A DNA stretch of 36,124 bases from Rickettsiales bacterium UBA4311 (GCA_002394665.1 DGUL01000007.1:219488-255611), one strand, 5' to 3'. Positions 1 to 8,381 are shown, counted from the first letter of the stretch. Numbers and translations: made by a program. Notes: generated by a model from the letters alone, not told the origin.

Positions 1-63
1 CGCAGGGCGGGCGGGCTTGCCCCGTCGCCTACGGCGACGGGGCGGGTGGGTGGGCGGGCGGGA
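1..63. repeat. GC-rich palindrome with G-tracts
   Basis: This is an almost pure G+C block in otherwise AT-rich DNA. Positions 19-29 and 33-43 form a perfect 11-bp inverted repeat with a TAC loop. It is followed at 40-63 by six runs of three or more G separated by single bases, which fits a G-quadruplex pattern on the plus strand. It lies downstream of the leftward exporter gene but has no T-tract on that strand, so it is not a normal intrinsic terminator. It resembles a REP/BIME-like interspersed element, but no second copy is in the window, so this class is inferred. Confidence 0.6.
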
Positions 64-150
64 AAAATCTACCACTTGCTCTTTTTTAGAGATAAAAAAA
101 CAAATTAAGAACTAAAACAAAAAAAATTTAGTTTTACTAAAATTGTTTTA

Positions 151-777
151 CTAAAAAAACACACCGACCAGTTCTTTGCAAAATTTAGCCAACAGCAAAC
201 CAGCAAAACAACCTATCAACAAAGCGGATATTTTATTCAAAATAGAAAGCCATTTGTTGCTAATTTTCTTGCCGATACTACCAAAAGTCAAAACAATCAA
301 AGTATGAGTAAAACCAGATGCGAGAATGCCACCAAGTATAGCAGACATTGTCGATAAACTACTATCAATTACTTGCGAAAAAATTGCACCATAACCTATA
401 ATAGAAAGCGGAGACGACAACGTCAAAATAAACATCTTTATACTAATGGCAAAATTCGTTTTATTTATCTTTTGCACCTTTATTTTATTTAAATCCGTAT
501 GCCAAAAACCATAAGCAATATGCAGTAAAAAACATCCAGCAAACAATGTCAAAAACATCAATACTTGTTGAGAAATGGCTGAAACAACCGCTTTTGCTGA
601 AATTGCACCAAGAGAAATAAAAATGGCATCCGCACAAAAACAGCCCAATATCGCAAAAAAGCCGTTCCTAAAACCTCTTGTCATCGCAATGTTTGCAGTT
701 GTTAAAAAAACCGGGCCAACCGTTATTAAAACAAAAAAGCACAAATAAAACGACTGAAAAAACACGTGAAAATTCAT
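151..777 (-). CDS. LysE/RhtB-family amino-acid exporter
   Basis: The 208-residue product is hydrophobic throughout, with about six predicted membrane segments, the usual size and topology for LysE/RhtB translocators. The first third has the family pattern: a Gly-Pro after helix one, then RGFRNGF and a small-residue-rich second helix. These proteins export amino acids or related small metabolites across the inner membrane; the substrate cannot be read from sequence. The start is ATG at 777. The TAG stop lies in the second of two 12-bp direct repeats (131-142 and 145-156). The M16 peptidase gene ends 31 bp upstream, so co-transcription is plausible. Confidence 0.75.
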   Translation of the reverse strand: MNFHVFFQSFYLCFFVLITVGPVFLTTANIAMTRGFRNGFFAILGCFCADAIFISLGAISAKAVVSAISQQVLMFLTLFAGCFLLHIAYGFWHTDLNKIKVQKINKTNFAISIKMFILTLSSPLSIIGYGAIFSQVIDSSLSTMSAILGGILASGFTHTLIVLTFGSIGKKISNKWLSILNKISALLIGCFAGLLLAKFCKELVGVFF

Positions 778-808
778 TTGTATTTAAGAATAAAACCAGT
801 CGCAAAAA

Positions 809-2095
809 CTAAAACCCATTCATCAAAATTTCTTCGTTATCTTTTTTGACATCTCCATAAACTGCAAGCGTTGGTGTACCTTGCAAAATCTCTGCCATAG
901 CGTCCATAATATCTTGTTTTGTTAGATTTTTAACAATACTTAAAATTTCTTCATCTTCAAAAATTTTTCCATAAAGCATAAGTTTTCCAACCATTTCGCC
1001 AACGCGAGCCGAAGACTTTTCCTTACTCATCAACATACCCGCTTCAAACTGGTTTATAACTCTATTCATTTCGTCATCATTTATGAATTTTGTAATTGTC
1101 ATAATTTCATCTTTCAAAGCAGGGACAAACTCGTGTATTTTATCAGGTGAAAAACCAGCATCAATCGTGAAAAGTGAAACATCCGGTGTGCTTTCAGTGG
1201 ATGTATGAACGTAATACACCAATCCTCTTTTTTCGCGAATTTCTTGAAACAAACGAGACGACATTCCAGAGCCCAATATCATCGAACCGACTTTCATCGC
1301 ATAATGCTTTTTTAATTCTTCTTTTGTTATATTTTTAAAACTATGAACCAAACCTTTGTATCCAAGTGTAAACTTAATCTGCTCCAAATCACTTTTAAAT
1401 TTAACTTCCTTTCCACCTTTATAAACTGCCTTTTCACGCGTATAATCTTTATTTTCAATTTTGTGTTTTCCAAAATATCTTTCCGCCAATTCTTTAACCC
1501 TATCCTCTTCTATATTTCCACACACACCAATAATCATTTCGCTTGTCTTGTAATTCTTCAACCGATAATTCACAAAATCATCTCTTGAAAAACGCTTTAT
1601 ATTTTCACTCGTTCCAATAATTGAACGCCCAAAAGACGTATCACCAAATGCTTTTAAATAAAACAAATCTTCATTTACACTTGCTGGGTGATCTTCATAC
1701 ATTGCCTTCTCTTGCAAAATTACTCCACGTTCTTTTTCAATCTCCTCCTGTGGATAAGAAGAGCAAAAAAGCATATCGCTTAAAATGTCAAAAATCATTT
1801 CAACATCTTTTTTCAACGCCTTGATATAATACATCGTATATTCTTTTGACGTGCAAGCATTTGTTATTCCACCAACATTATCAACGGCCTCGCTAATTTG
1901 TTTATAAGTCCTCGTCTCCGTGCCTTTGAAAGCCATATGTTCCAAAAAGTGAGAAATCCCACCCTCTTCACGCAACTCGTTTTGACTTCCAACGGGGACA
2001 GCAACTTGCACTATCACACTTTCGACTTCGCTCATTTTATCGTAAGCGATTGTCATCCCGTTTGAAATTTTGGAAAGTTTTACCTCGTTTTGCAT
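809..2095 (-). CDS. M16 family zinc metallopeptidase (processing-peptidase-like)
   Basis: This is a 428-residue M16B-type peptidase related to the mitochondrial processing peptidase beta subunit. Numbering from the ATG at 2095, the inverted zinc motif HFLEH spans residues 49-53. The distal Glu ligand is residue 129 in VILQEK, exactly 76 residues after the second His, as expected for an active enzyme. The C-terminal half has the family segment around SSRLFQEIREKRGL. No signal peptide is seen, so it is probably cytoplasmic. The frame also offers TTG at 2110, which overlaps the upstream gene; I prefer the ATG because it lies one base after that gene's stop, suggesting translational coupling. Partner or substrate is unknown. 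Confidence 0.88.
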   Translation of the reverse strand: MQNEVKLSKISNGMTIAYDKMSEVESVIVQVAVPVGSQNELREEGGISHFLEHMAFKGTETRTYKQISEAVDNVGGITNACTSKEYTMYYIKALKKDVEMIFDILSDMLFCSSYPQEEIEKERGVILQEKAMYEDHPASVNEDLFYLKAFGDTSFGRSIIGTSENIKRFSRDDFVNYRLKNYKTSEMIIGVCGNIEEDRVKELAERYFGKHKIENKDYTREKAVYKGGKEVKFKSDLEQIKFTLGYKGLVHSFKNITKEELKKHYAMKVGSMILGSGMSSRLFQEIREKRGLVYYVHTSTESTPDVSLFTIDAGFSPDKIHEFVPALKDEIMTITKFINDDEMNRVINQFEAGMLMSKEKSSARVGEMVGKLMLYGKIFEDEEILSIVKNLTKQDIMDAMAEILQGTPTLAVYGDVKKDNEEILMNGF

Positions 2096-2096
2096 A

Positions 2097-2795
2097 TTAA
2101 CAATTGTCAATTACTTTATAAAGCTCTTCCATCATTTCCTCCTTCGTGTTGCAGAGCTTAAAGGCATCTTTTACCTCTTTCTCGGAAATTGTGCCAGCTT
2201 TAATAAATTCGTCAAAATTCAAAATATCCTTATAATGACTTGCTGGATAAATAATCACTGGTTTACGTTTCATTTTTCCTGTATTCACCATCGTGATAAC
2301 CTCCATAAGTTCATCCAATGTACCAAAACCGCCTTTGAATACAACAAACGCCTTTGCATATTTAAACATTGTTTTTTTGCGAGCATCAAAAGAGCGAAAA
2401 ACATAGGAATATTTCTTTTGTGCCGCAAAAGTAATATCTTCCTCAAATGGCAATGTAATACACATTCCAGATGTCTGCATTCCAAGATCCAAAGCTGGTT
2501 TTAACCAATGATGCATAACAGAAGGCCCGCCACCAGAAATAAAGCTCAACTGCTTGCCTTGCTTTTTAATATATTCCGAGCATAAACGAGAAACCTCTTC
2601 AACTTCTTGCATATGAGGGTCGCCCTCTGGAATTCTTGCACTTCCAAAAACAAGTAAACCCTTTGAAAGCCCGTTTCTCCTGAACTTATAAACCGCCCTC
2701 TCAAACTCACGATTTACACGAAAATACTTGTAAAAATAAAACCCACAAGCAAAAAATAAACCTGCAAATACAGGCAAAACTAAAAGAATAGTCAC
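2097..2795 (-). CDS. LOG family (TIGR00730-type) nucleotide phosphoribohydrolase-like protein
   Basis: This 232-residue protein has the LOG Rossmann fold. The first motif is FGSARIPEGDP (50-60), followed by SGGGPSVM (87-94) and the signature GGFGTLDELME (155-165). The usual leading Pro of PGGxGTxxE is Lys154. The catalytic-type Arg (139) and Glu (162) are present. LOG proteins release the base from nucleoside monophosphates, and bacterial members are often metabolic housecleaners. Residues 1-26 are a strongly hydrophobic segment, so this copy may be membrane-anchored, which is not typical. The start is GTG at 2795, as no internal Met precedes the domain. It runs into the M16 gene. Confidence 0.8.
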   Translation of the reverse strand: MTILLVLPVFAGLFFACGFYFYKYFRVNREFERAVYKFRRNGLSKGLLVFGSARIPEGDPHMQEVEEVSRLCSEYIKKQGKQLSFISGGGPSVMHHWLKPALDLGMQTSGMCITLPFEEDITFAAQKKYSYVFRSFDARKKTMFKYAKAFVVFKGGFGTLDELMEVITMVNTGKMKRKPVIIYPASHYKDILNFDEFIKAGTISEKEVKDAFKLCNTKEEMMEELYKVIDNC

Positions 2796-2921
2796 AAAAG
2801 ACCAAACTAAACAACCAAACCATAAAACAACGATTTTTAAAAATCAAGATGGTATAAATAGGAGCCTCGTAAGCATTTAGACAGAATATTTATAAAGCCT
2901 CTCAATCTTAAGAATGGCTTC

Positions 2922-2930
2922 TGTTATGAT
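2922..2930 (+). promoter_or_regulatory. Candidate extended -10 promoter for psd
   Basis: TGTTATGAT is an extended -10 element (TG, one base, then a 5/6 match to TATAAT) about 47 bp before the psd ATG. No good -35 box is visible, which extended -10 promoters tolerate. The 182-bp gap between the divergent LOG and psd genes otherwise holds only a 14-bp AT palindrome (2832-2845). Confidence 0.3.
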
Positions 2931-2977
2931 TTTTGAAAAAAGAATTGATTTTAATTTTGTGATTAAAACTTCTTGTT

Positions 2978-3751
2978 ATGCAATTCAAGTCAGCTGTAAA
3001 AAATATATTTGAAAAAAATAGTAGTTTTTTTAAAAAAATTGGCAATTTTCTTTTGTCGTTTGTAAAGACGGACAAAGGAGAACTTAAAATTCTTGGAGTT
3101 AAAATAAAACTCGCTAAATATGGAAAAAACACAATTATTTTCGTTATTGCTTTATTTGCCATTTCTTTAATCGCTCTCGGTATCGGAGCAATAACCACAG
3201 CTTTATTTTTCTTCCTTTTGATTACACTTTACTTTTTCCGCGACAGCGACCGAGTTCTGCCAAATCAAAAAAATATCGTTGTTTCCCCTTGTGATGGCTT
3301 GATTTTACACATAAAACCATCTCTTTTACCAGAAGAATTGGGCAAAAATGACAAAAAGGAATACACAAAAATCAGCGTATTTATGAATATAACGGACTTG
3401 CACGTCCAACGAATTCCTGTTGATTGTAAAGTTAAACAAATTGAATACATTAAGGGAACATTTATCAATGCCTCGCTTGATAAGGCGAGCAAAGATAATG
3501 AAAGAAATATTGTTTTATTTGAAAGAGAAAATGGGGACAATATTTGTGTAGTTCAAATTTCTGGGCTTGTTGCAAGGAGAATTGTTTGCGATTTAATGAA
3601 AGATGAAGTTTGTAAAATTGGCGAAAGATACGGAATGATAAAATTTGGAAGCAGAATTGAGGTCTATGTGCCAAAAACATATAAAATTGAGGTCCTTGAA
3701 GGTCAGCGAGCCGTCTGCGGAGAGACTATTTTTGCGAGGTTTGAGAAATAA
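2978..3751 (+). CDS. psd: Phosphatidylserine decarboxylase (small, archaetidylserine-type)
   Basis: It decarboxylates phosphatidylserine to phosphatidylethanolamine at the inner membrane. The 257-residue protein has a hydrophobic hairpin at about 52-86, then FFRDSDR, VSPCDG (103-107, catalytic-type Asp106) and ITDLHVQRIP (His142). The processing site is KFGSR, where cleavage between Gly224 and Ser225 would generate the pyruvoyl group. This matches the short Psd class. The start is ATG at 2978. The next gene begins two bases after its stop, so the two are probably translated together. The product supplies the phosphoethanolamine donor used by EptA-type enzymes such as the one encoded at 27793-29793. 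Confidence 0.9.
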   Translation: MQFKSAVKNIFEKNSSFFKKIGNFLLSFVKTDKGELKILGVKIKLAKYGKNTIIFVIALFAISLIALGIGAITTALFFFLLITLYFFRDSDRVLPNQKNIVVSPCDGLILHIKPSLLPEELGKNDKKEYTKISVFMNITDLHVQRIPVDCKVKQIEYIKGTFINASLDKASKDNERNIVLFERENGDNICVVQISGLVARRIVCDLMKDEVCKIGERYGMIKFGSRIEVYVPKTYKIEVLEGQRAVCGETIFARFEK

Positions 3752-3753
3752 AT

Positions 3754-4632
3754 ATGGGTTGTAATATGAATAATGAAGGGTGGATATATTGCGGAACAAA
3801 TAAAAATCCTGATTTAGAAGGGTATATCAAAATCGGCAAGTCAGTTAATACTGCATCTTCTCGTGAAAATAACACCAATGGTGCTGGATATAATATCTTT
3901 TTCGCTGTTAAAGTTGATGATTGTGAATTTTACGAGCAACTAATTCACAAAATGTTTGAAGAGTTTAACTATCAAAACAACTCCACTGCAAGAAGAAAAA
4001 AAGACAACTGGCAGGAGTGGTTTAATGTAAAATTTGAAAATTTATTGCCGTTTTTGCTTGAAATTGCAACCGATTTTGAAATTAGAGACGAAGATTATTG
4101 CACCAAGATTTGCAAAACAATAAAAGAAAATGGTGATTTTTACAAAGTTTTAATAAAGAGAGAACCAAGTAAATATCAAAAGTTAAATCAAGAAATTAAA
4201 GACAATTATGGCTATTGTCCTTTATTGGATAAAATTGATTTCAAACAAAAAGAAACCAATGTAAAACAAATGCGACCAGTTCAACAACCACAACAAAGAA
4301 GCCAAAGTGATGATAAACCTTGCAAATATGAAACGCTATACGAAAACACCAGAGTTATAAACTGGAACTTGTTTTTTGAAGACAATCCGCAGTTGGTTGG
4401 AAAAAACATTTATCCTTTTAGAAAGGAAAATGAAATTGGTAAGATTATAAAACTAAAAACCCAAAGTAGAGGTGCAAGTTTTGGCATTTTGTATAAAAAT
4501 AGAGAAATGTCGTTTAATGAATTTATAAATGAGAATGGTGGTGAAAATCGGTATAATGCCTACAACCACATCTACTTTTTAGGCACAAACAAAACAATAA
4601 AACAAACATACGAAGAGTTAAAATTTAAATGA
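3754..4632 (+). CDS. GIY-YIG/T5orf172-type domain protein
   Basis: Residues 8-92 fit the T5orf172/MUG113 branch of the GIY-YIG nuclease superfamily: GWIYCG at 9-14, YIKIGKS at 24-30, an Arg at 37, an acidic/His helix (EFYEQLIHKMF, 58-68) and the closing EWF at 88-90. Domains of this type occur in phage and mobile-element proteins and are presumed nucleases. The remaining 200 residues (a Gln-rich stretch near 175-190, then a conserved-looking C-terminal domain) are not recognised. ATG at 3754 follows the psd stop by two bases; a second ATG at 3766 is equally possible. The stop overlaps the gatA start as ATGA. Two housekeeping genes thus flank an accessory-looking gene. Confidence 0.6.
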   Translation: MGCNMNNEGWIYCGTNKNPDLEGYIKIGKSVNTASSRENNTNGAGYNIFFAVKVDDCEFYEQLIHKMFEEFNYQNNSTARRKKDNWQEWFNVKFENLLPFLLEIATDFEIRDEDYCTKICKTIKENGDFYKVLIKREPSKYQKLNQEIKDNYGYCPLLDKIDFKQKETNVKQMRPVQQPQQRSQSDDKPCKYETLYENTRVINWNLFFEDNPQLVGKNIYPFRKENEIGKIIKLKTQSRGASFGILYKNREMSFNEFINENGGENRYNAYNHIYFLGTNKTIKQTYEELKFK

Positions 4633-6104
4633 TTATGACAAACGAAGAAATTGTAAAATTAGGAGCAGTTGAATGCAAAAAGGCATTGGAAGAGAAAAAG
4701 TTTTCTGCTGTGGAAAATGTAAAAGCATTTCAGGAGAGAATTGAAAAAAGTGAGTTGAATGCTTATATTACGACAACTTTTGATTATGCTTTGGAGAGAG
4801 CAAAAAAGGTTGATAGCGGAGAAATAAAAGGGCGTTTAGCTGGTGTTGTATTTGGTGTCAAAGACGTTTTTTGCACCAAAGGCATTCGCACTACTTGCGG
4901 GTCAAGAATGCTTGAAAACTTTGTCCCCGATTACAATGCAACCGTTTGGGAAAGGCTGGAAAACGAGGGTGCAATTCTCATCGGCAAGAACAATATGGAC
5001 GAGTTTTCAATGGGTTCGTCGGGTGGAACGAGCCATTTTGGCGGTGCAATAAATCCATATAAAGACAAAAGAAACCCTGAAAAAAAGTTAATACCGGGCG
5101 GATCGTCAAGTGGTTCGGCGGTTGCCGTTGCGGACAATCTTTGTAATGTCGCAATCGGTGGTGATACAGGCGGTTCGGTTCGTCAACCGGCTTGCTTGTG
5201 TAATATTGTCGGCGTGCGTCCAACTTATGGTCGTTGTTCTCGCCACGGGCTGATTTCATATGCAAGTTCTTTGGATCAACCCGGTGTCTTAGCAAAAAAT
5301 GTTGATGATAGTGCTTTGATTTTGGATATTATGTCCGGCGACGACAGAAACGACAGCACGATGTTCCGCGAGCCGGCGATGAATAATTACGAAGCAATCA
5401 AGAACATAAATATTGAAAAAGACAATTTGAACGGGCTTGTCGTTGGTATTCCAGTGGAGTGCAAAAGCGACAAAACGCTTGCGAGCATCAATGAATATTG
5501 GCAAAAGACGGCGAAATTTTTGGAAAGCAAAGGTGCAACAATTAAAGAAGTAAGTATTGAAAATATGAATAAGGCAATTGAAGTTTATTATACAGTTTCA
5601 ACAGCGGAGGCATATTCTAACTTGGCAAGATTTGATGGTGTGAGATATGGATACAGGAACAAAAATTCGGCGACTTTGGGAGAATTATATTCTAACAGCA
5701 AACTTGAAGGCTTTGGCGAAGAAGTGAAACGCCGTATGTTGACTGGTGCATATGTGCTATCGGCGGATCATTATGAAGATAGTTATGTAAAAGCCACAAA
5801 AATTCGTCGTGTGATTTGTGAGAACTACGCAAAAGCATTTGAAAAAGTTGATGCTCTGTTGTTGCCTGTTTCTCCTTGTGTCGCCTTCGGTTTTGAAGAT
5901 AAACTTGACCCAATTTCAATGTATATGTGTGATATGTTTACAATTCCTTCTGCGATTGCTGGTCTTGGTGGAATTAGTGTTCCAGTTGGTTTTGACAATG
6001 AAAGCGGATTGCCAATAGGTATGCAACTTGTTCCAAAATGGAAAGACGAACTAACAATGTTTAAACTTGCTAAATTCATAGAACAGGCTAAAAAAGACAT
6101 CTGA
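4629..6104 (+). CDS. gatA: Glutamyl-tRNA(Gln)/aspartyl-tRNA(Asn) amidotransferase subunit A
   Basis: GatA is the glutaminase subunit of GatCAB, which converts misacylated Glu-tRNA(Gln) and often Asp-tRNA(Asn). The 491-residue length is normal. The amidase-signature triad is visible: Lys78 in FGVKD, the cis-Ser in GGSSSGS (157-163) and the nucleophile Ser183 in GDTGGSVRQPA. The tRNA amidotransferase context RPTYGRCSRHGLI follows. The start is ATG at 4629, overlapping the previous stop by four bases; the ATG at 4635 is an alternative. It ends in TGA, showing TGA is a stop here. gatB and gatC are not in the window. Confidence 0.95.
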   Translation: MIMTNEEIVKLGAVECKKALEEKKFSAVENVKAFQERIEKSELNAYITTTFDYALERAKKVDSGEIKGRLAGVVFGVKDVFCTKGIRTTCGSRMLENFVPDYNATVWERLENEGAILIGKNNMDEFSMGSSGGTSHFGGAINPYKDKRNPEKKLIPGGSSSGSAVAVADNLCNVAIGGDTGGSVRQPACLCNIVGVRPTYGRCSRHGLISYASSLDQPGVLAKNVDDSALILDIMSGDDRNDSTMFREPAMNNYEAIKNINIEKDNLNGLVVGIPVECKSDKTLASINEYWQKTAKFLESKGATIKEVSIENMNKAIEVYYTVSTAEAYSNLARFDGVRYGYRNKNSATLGELYSNSKLEGFGEEVKRRMLTGAYVLSADHYEDSYVKATKIRRVICENYAKAFEKVDALLLPVSPCVAFGFEDKLDPISMYMCDMFTIPSAIAGLGGISVPVGFDNESGLPIGMQLVPKWKDELTMFKLAKFIEQAKKDI

Positions 6105-6117
6105 TACAATTATCAGA
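6100..6117. terminator. Hairpin between gatA and a convergent gene
   Basis: A perfect 7-bp inverted repeat (6100-6106 with 6111-6117, four-base loop) overlaps the gatA stop. It sits in the 47-bp space before the convergent gene ending at 6152. No long T-run follows on either strand, so it would be a weak bidirectional terminator at best. Confidence 0.3.
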
Positions 6118-6151
6118 TTGCGAAAAAACAGCATTTGTTTCAATCGTCTGT

Positions 6152-7801
6152 TTAAGGTTGTTTGCCCTGCCCGTGGTCTCGTGTGTTATTCAAAACATTA
6201 TTTGGATTTTTATTATTTATGTTTTTATTATGTTTGTAAGTTGAAGCAGAAGCGATAACGCATCCAATAAATAACAAAGCCGCAACACAACAACCAACAA
6301 TTAAAATTGTCTTATTGTTTTTCATAATAGCGCCAACAACGGCAGCCACGATTGCCAAAATGCAAAGAAAAACGCTCAAAGCATAAGATTGCTTTTCCTG
6401 TGTGTTTTGATTGTTATTATTGTTAAAATTTTGAGATGTTTTTTTATCGTCGTTATTATTGTTTCGGATGTCATTAGTATTTTGGTAACCACCGCCACTG
6501 CTTACTTGCGTAGCTTTACCGCCATTAATCTGACTATAATCATAATTGGCATTCGCACTCAAGACACCAGATTTTTGGATAACACTATGCAATGTTTCTT
6601 TTTGATTATGTGGCAAATTCGTAGTGCGGATTGTTTGCACTATAGCTGGGGCTATACTTTTTTGCGGTGCATTAGTGTTCTGATTAGTGTTTCGATCTCG
6701 CAAATTTGGTATAGCCATAATTTGATTATCGCTTTGCACATCCGGCGGTCTTTCTTGTTCCTGTTCTTTTGAAAGATGAAAAAAAAAGCCTAAATTGTCT
6801 AAAAAGTCCGCATTGTATTCATCTAATTCTTCATCGTTTTGCGAAAGGAAAAGCCTATCATATTCATTGCTATATTCGTCTTTCGTATAATATTGTTGTG
6901 TTTTTTTATTAAAAAATCTAACATATTTTTGCTTATCGGCATTAAGCACATATTCAGGCACGTTCTCCAAAGTAATTTTACAAAACTCATCTTCATATAT
7001 CGCATCACCAGATTTAAAGTTTGCGTCAATATTTTTTATTTTTGTTCTAATTCTATCCTTTATATCCTTTACTTGTGGATTGTTATTTGCTTTTTTTCGT
7101 TCTTTTAATTCAAAAAAACATCGTGCAAACGTTTCAGCTATTACTTCTTCGTCATTTTCTTTTTCATATATGATCGATATTTTGCCACTTCCTAAATCTT
7201 CTTTTCCATTAAGAAATAATAACCCACTATGTTCTTTACCATTTTTCTTGATAATCCACTTAATTTTAACATCTCTGATACCTTTATCTTTGTTTCGTTC
7301 ATCCAGTTTATTCTCTTCAATAAGAAGTGTGAAAAAATCATTATCCAGCAAAAGCTTACCCTTTGTGTCGTTGGTTGTTATATTTGACAAAATATTTTTG
7401 ATTTGCATTTTAAATGCTTCTGTTTCTTCATCGAGCCCTTCTTGCTTTTCACGTTCATCGTCGAATAAATGCTTCGACAAATATTCTGATCTTTCTTGTG
7501 CAGAACTGACCACAGCCATAGTTGCATAGCCTAAGTCTATTTTATCACCATTTACTATCTTTGGACCACCACTAACAATTTTCCATTCTTCTTCTCCCGG
7601 CTTCTTTCTCATTAAGCGCACGTGATCGTCTTCTATCTCTGCTGCTATCTCAATAAAATCATCTTTATACACTTCGTTGAAACCCTCTCTATTCGGAATG
7701 TTCTCTAATGCTTTGCGAATATTTTGTTTAAAAGCATATACCTCATCGTCTAAATCCAATTGAAACTTCTGGAATGGTATTCTCGGAAGATTAGCAGGCA
7801 T
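6152..7801 (-). CDS. Unknown protein: three degenerate N-terminal repeats and a C-terminal TM hairpin
   Basis: I do not recognise this 549-residue protein. Its first 345 residues look like three degenerate copies of a domain of about 105 residues starting near 17, 123 and 240. Each has an amphipathic helix (AFKQNIRKALENI, AFKMQIKNILSNI, IKDRIRTKIKNI), then an acidic strand motif (VYKDDFIEI, LLDNDFFTL, IYEDEFCKI). Residues 355-470 are an Asn/Gln/Thr-rich linker. Two membrane segments follow at about 473-493 and 499-519, then an Asn-rich tail. No signal peptide is seen, so the repeat region is probably cytoplasmic or exposed by a non-Sec route. It is a lineage-specific candidate. Confidence 0.75.
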   Translation of the reverse strand: MPANLPRIPFQKFQLDLDDEVYAFKQNIRKALENIPNREGFNEVYKDDFIEIAAEIEDDHVRLMRKKPGEEEWKIVSGGPKIVNGDKIDLGYATMAVVSSAQERSEYLSKHLFDDEREKQEGLDEETEAFKMQIKNILSNITTNDTKGKLLLDNDFFTLLIEENKLDERNKDKGIRDVKIKWIIKKNGKEHSGLLFLNGKEDLGSGKISIIYEKENDEEVIAETFARCFFELKERKKANNNPQVKDIKDRIRTKIKNIDANFKSGDAIYEDEFCKITLENVPEYVLNADKQKYVRFFNKKTQQYYTKDEYSNEYDRLFLSQNDEELDEYNADFLDNLGFFFHLSKEQEQERPPDVQSDNQIMAIPNLRDRNTNQNTNAPQKSIAPAIVQTIRTTNLPHNQKETLHSVIQKSGVLSANANYDYSQINGGKATQVSSGGGYQNTNDIRNNNNDDKKTSQNFNNNNNQNTQEKQSYALSVFLCILAIVAAVVGAIMKNNKTILIVGCCVAALLFIGCVIASASTYKHNKNINNKNPNNVLNNTRDHGQGKQP

Positions 7802-7811
7802 AAGCTAATTT

Positions 7812-7842
7812 ATTATAACAAAAAAAACAAATAAATAAACAA
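7812..7842 (-). promoter_or_regulatory. Extended -10 promoter for the 6152-7801 gene
   Basis: On the minus strand a perfect TATAAT (7817-7812) is preceded by TGT, making an extended -10. A TTGTTT lies 19 bases upstream (7842-7837). The -10 ends only 10 bases before the ATG at 7801, so the transcript would be leaderless or nearly so; no Shine-Dalgarno is present. Confidence 0.5.
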
Positions 7843-7900
7843 TTTTCGCCAGTTGACAAGCAATTGCAATTAAAAAACCAAACAATTGTCTCTTGCGATT

Positions 7901-7906
7901 GAGGAG
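7901..7906 (+). promoter_or_regulatory. Shine-Dalgarno that decides the rbfA start
   Basis: GAGGAG lies three bases before ATG 7910. It argues against the in-frame TTG at 7886 as the rbfA start. It is one of the few strong ribosome-binding sites in the window. Confidence 0.6.
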
Positions 7907-7909
7907 ATA

Positions 7910-8263
7910 ATGACCGATTTTTCAAAACGACAACTTCAAATTGGAGAAGAAATCCGCAGGGCAACTGCACGGGAGATTGTTGAACTTATTGACACACGAA
8001 TTGATGGGGACTTTTTGACAATTATGAAGGCGGAAATCAGCAAGGATTTGCGGTATTGCAAGATTTTTTATCGTTGCAAAGTTGCCAACCGCGAGGCATT
8101 CCAGCACGCTCTTGACGGCATTGTCGGCGAACTCACAAACATTTTATACAAAAAACTTGCCCTCCGCCTGCGTCCAGAAATTCGCTTTGTATTTGATGAT
8201 ACGATGAAAATTATTGAAGAAATTGAGCGGGTGGTGGAGAGGAATAAGGAGTTTGGGGAGTAA
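7910..8263 (+). CDS. rbfA: 30S ribosome-binding factor A
   Basis: RbfA is a small KH-fold protein needed for late 16S rRNA maturation and cold adaptation; it binds the free 30S subunit near helix 1. The 117-residue product shows the family order: an N-terminal RQLQIGEEIRRA helix, the strand with the EISKDLRYCKIFY core, then LRLRPEIRFVFDD near the end. Length is typical. The ATG at 7910 with GAGGAG just upstream is preferred over TTG 7886. It lies upstream of rsmA, another 30S maturation gene, on the same strand. Confidence 0.88.
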   Translation: MTDFSKRQLQIGEEIRRATAREIVELIDTRIDGDFLTIMKAEISKDLRYCKIFYRCKVANREAFQHALDGIVGELTNILYKKLALRLRPEIRFVFDDTMKIIEEIERVVERNKEFGE

Positions 8264-8265
8264 TC

Positions 8266-8296
8266 TTGACAATAAAAACTATTATTAGAGTATGCA
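8266..8296 (+). promoter_or_regulatory. Possible promoter 3' of rbfA
   Basis: A consensus TTGACA (8266-8271) is followed, at a long 19-base spacing, by TATGCA (8291-8296). It lies just after the rbfA stop and could drive the GA-repeat region and rsmA. The spacing makes it weak. Confidence 0.25.
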
Positions 8297-8344
8297 TTCG
8301 TGAAGAATAATGGGAAAACTAAAGTAAGTGATTTGAAGAATAAG

Positions 8345-8381
8345 TTGCAGAGAGATGAGAGAGAGAGAGAGGGAGAGAGAA
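8345..8381 (+). repeat. (GA)n microsatellite
   Basis: This is a purine tract made mostly of GA dinucleotides, with an ATG inside it at 8355. Such tracts expand and contract by slippage. The reading-frame consequence is described with the upstream open frame of rsmA. Confidence 0.8.

Noticed and set aside
6102..6104. TGA reassigned to Trp, as in some AT-rich symbionts
   Set aside because: gatA and the preceding gene both end at TGA exactly where the family or the operon overlap expects, so TGA is a stop.
6389..6772. 127-residue hydrophobic plus-strand ORF
   Set aside because: It is antisense to the Asn-rich linker and tail of the 6152-7801 gene; Asn/Lys codons read backwards give Ile/Leu/Phe, so it is a composition shadow.
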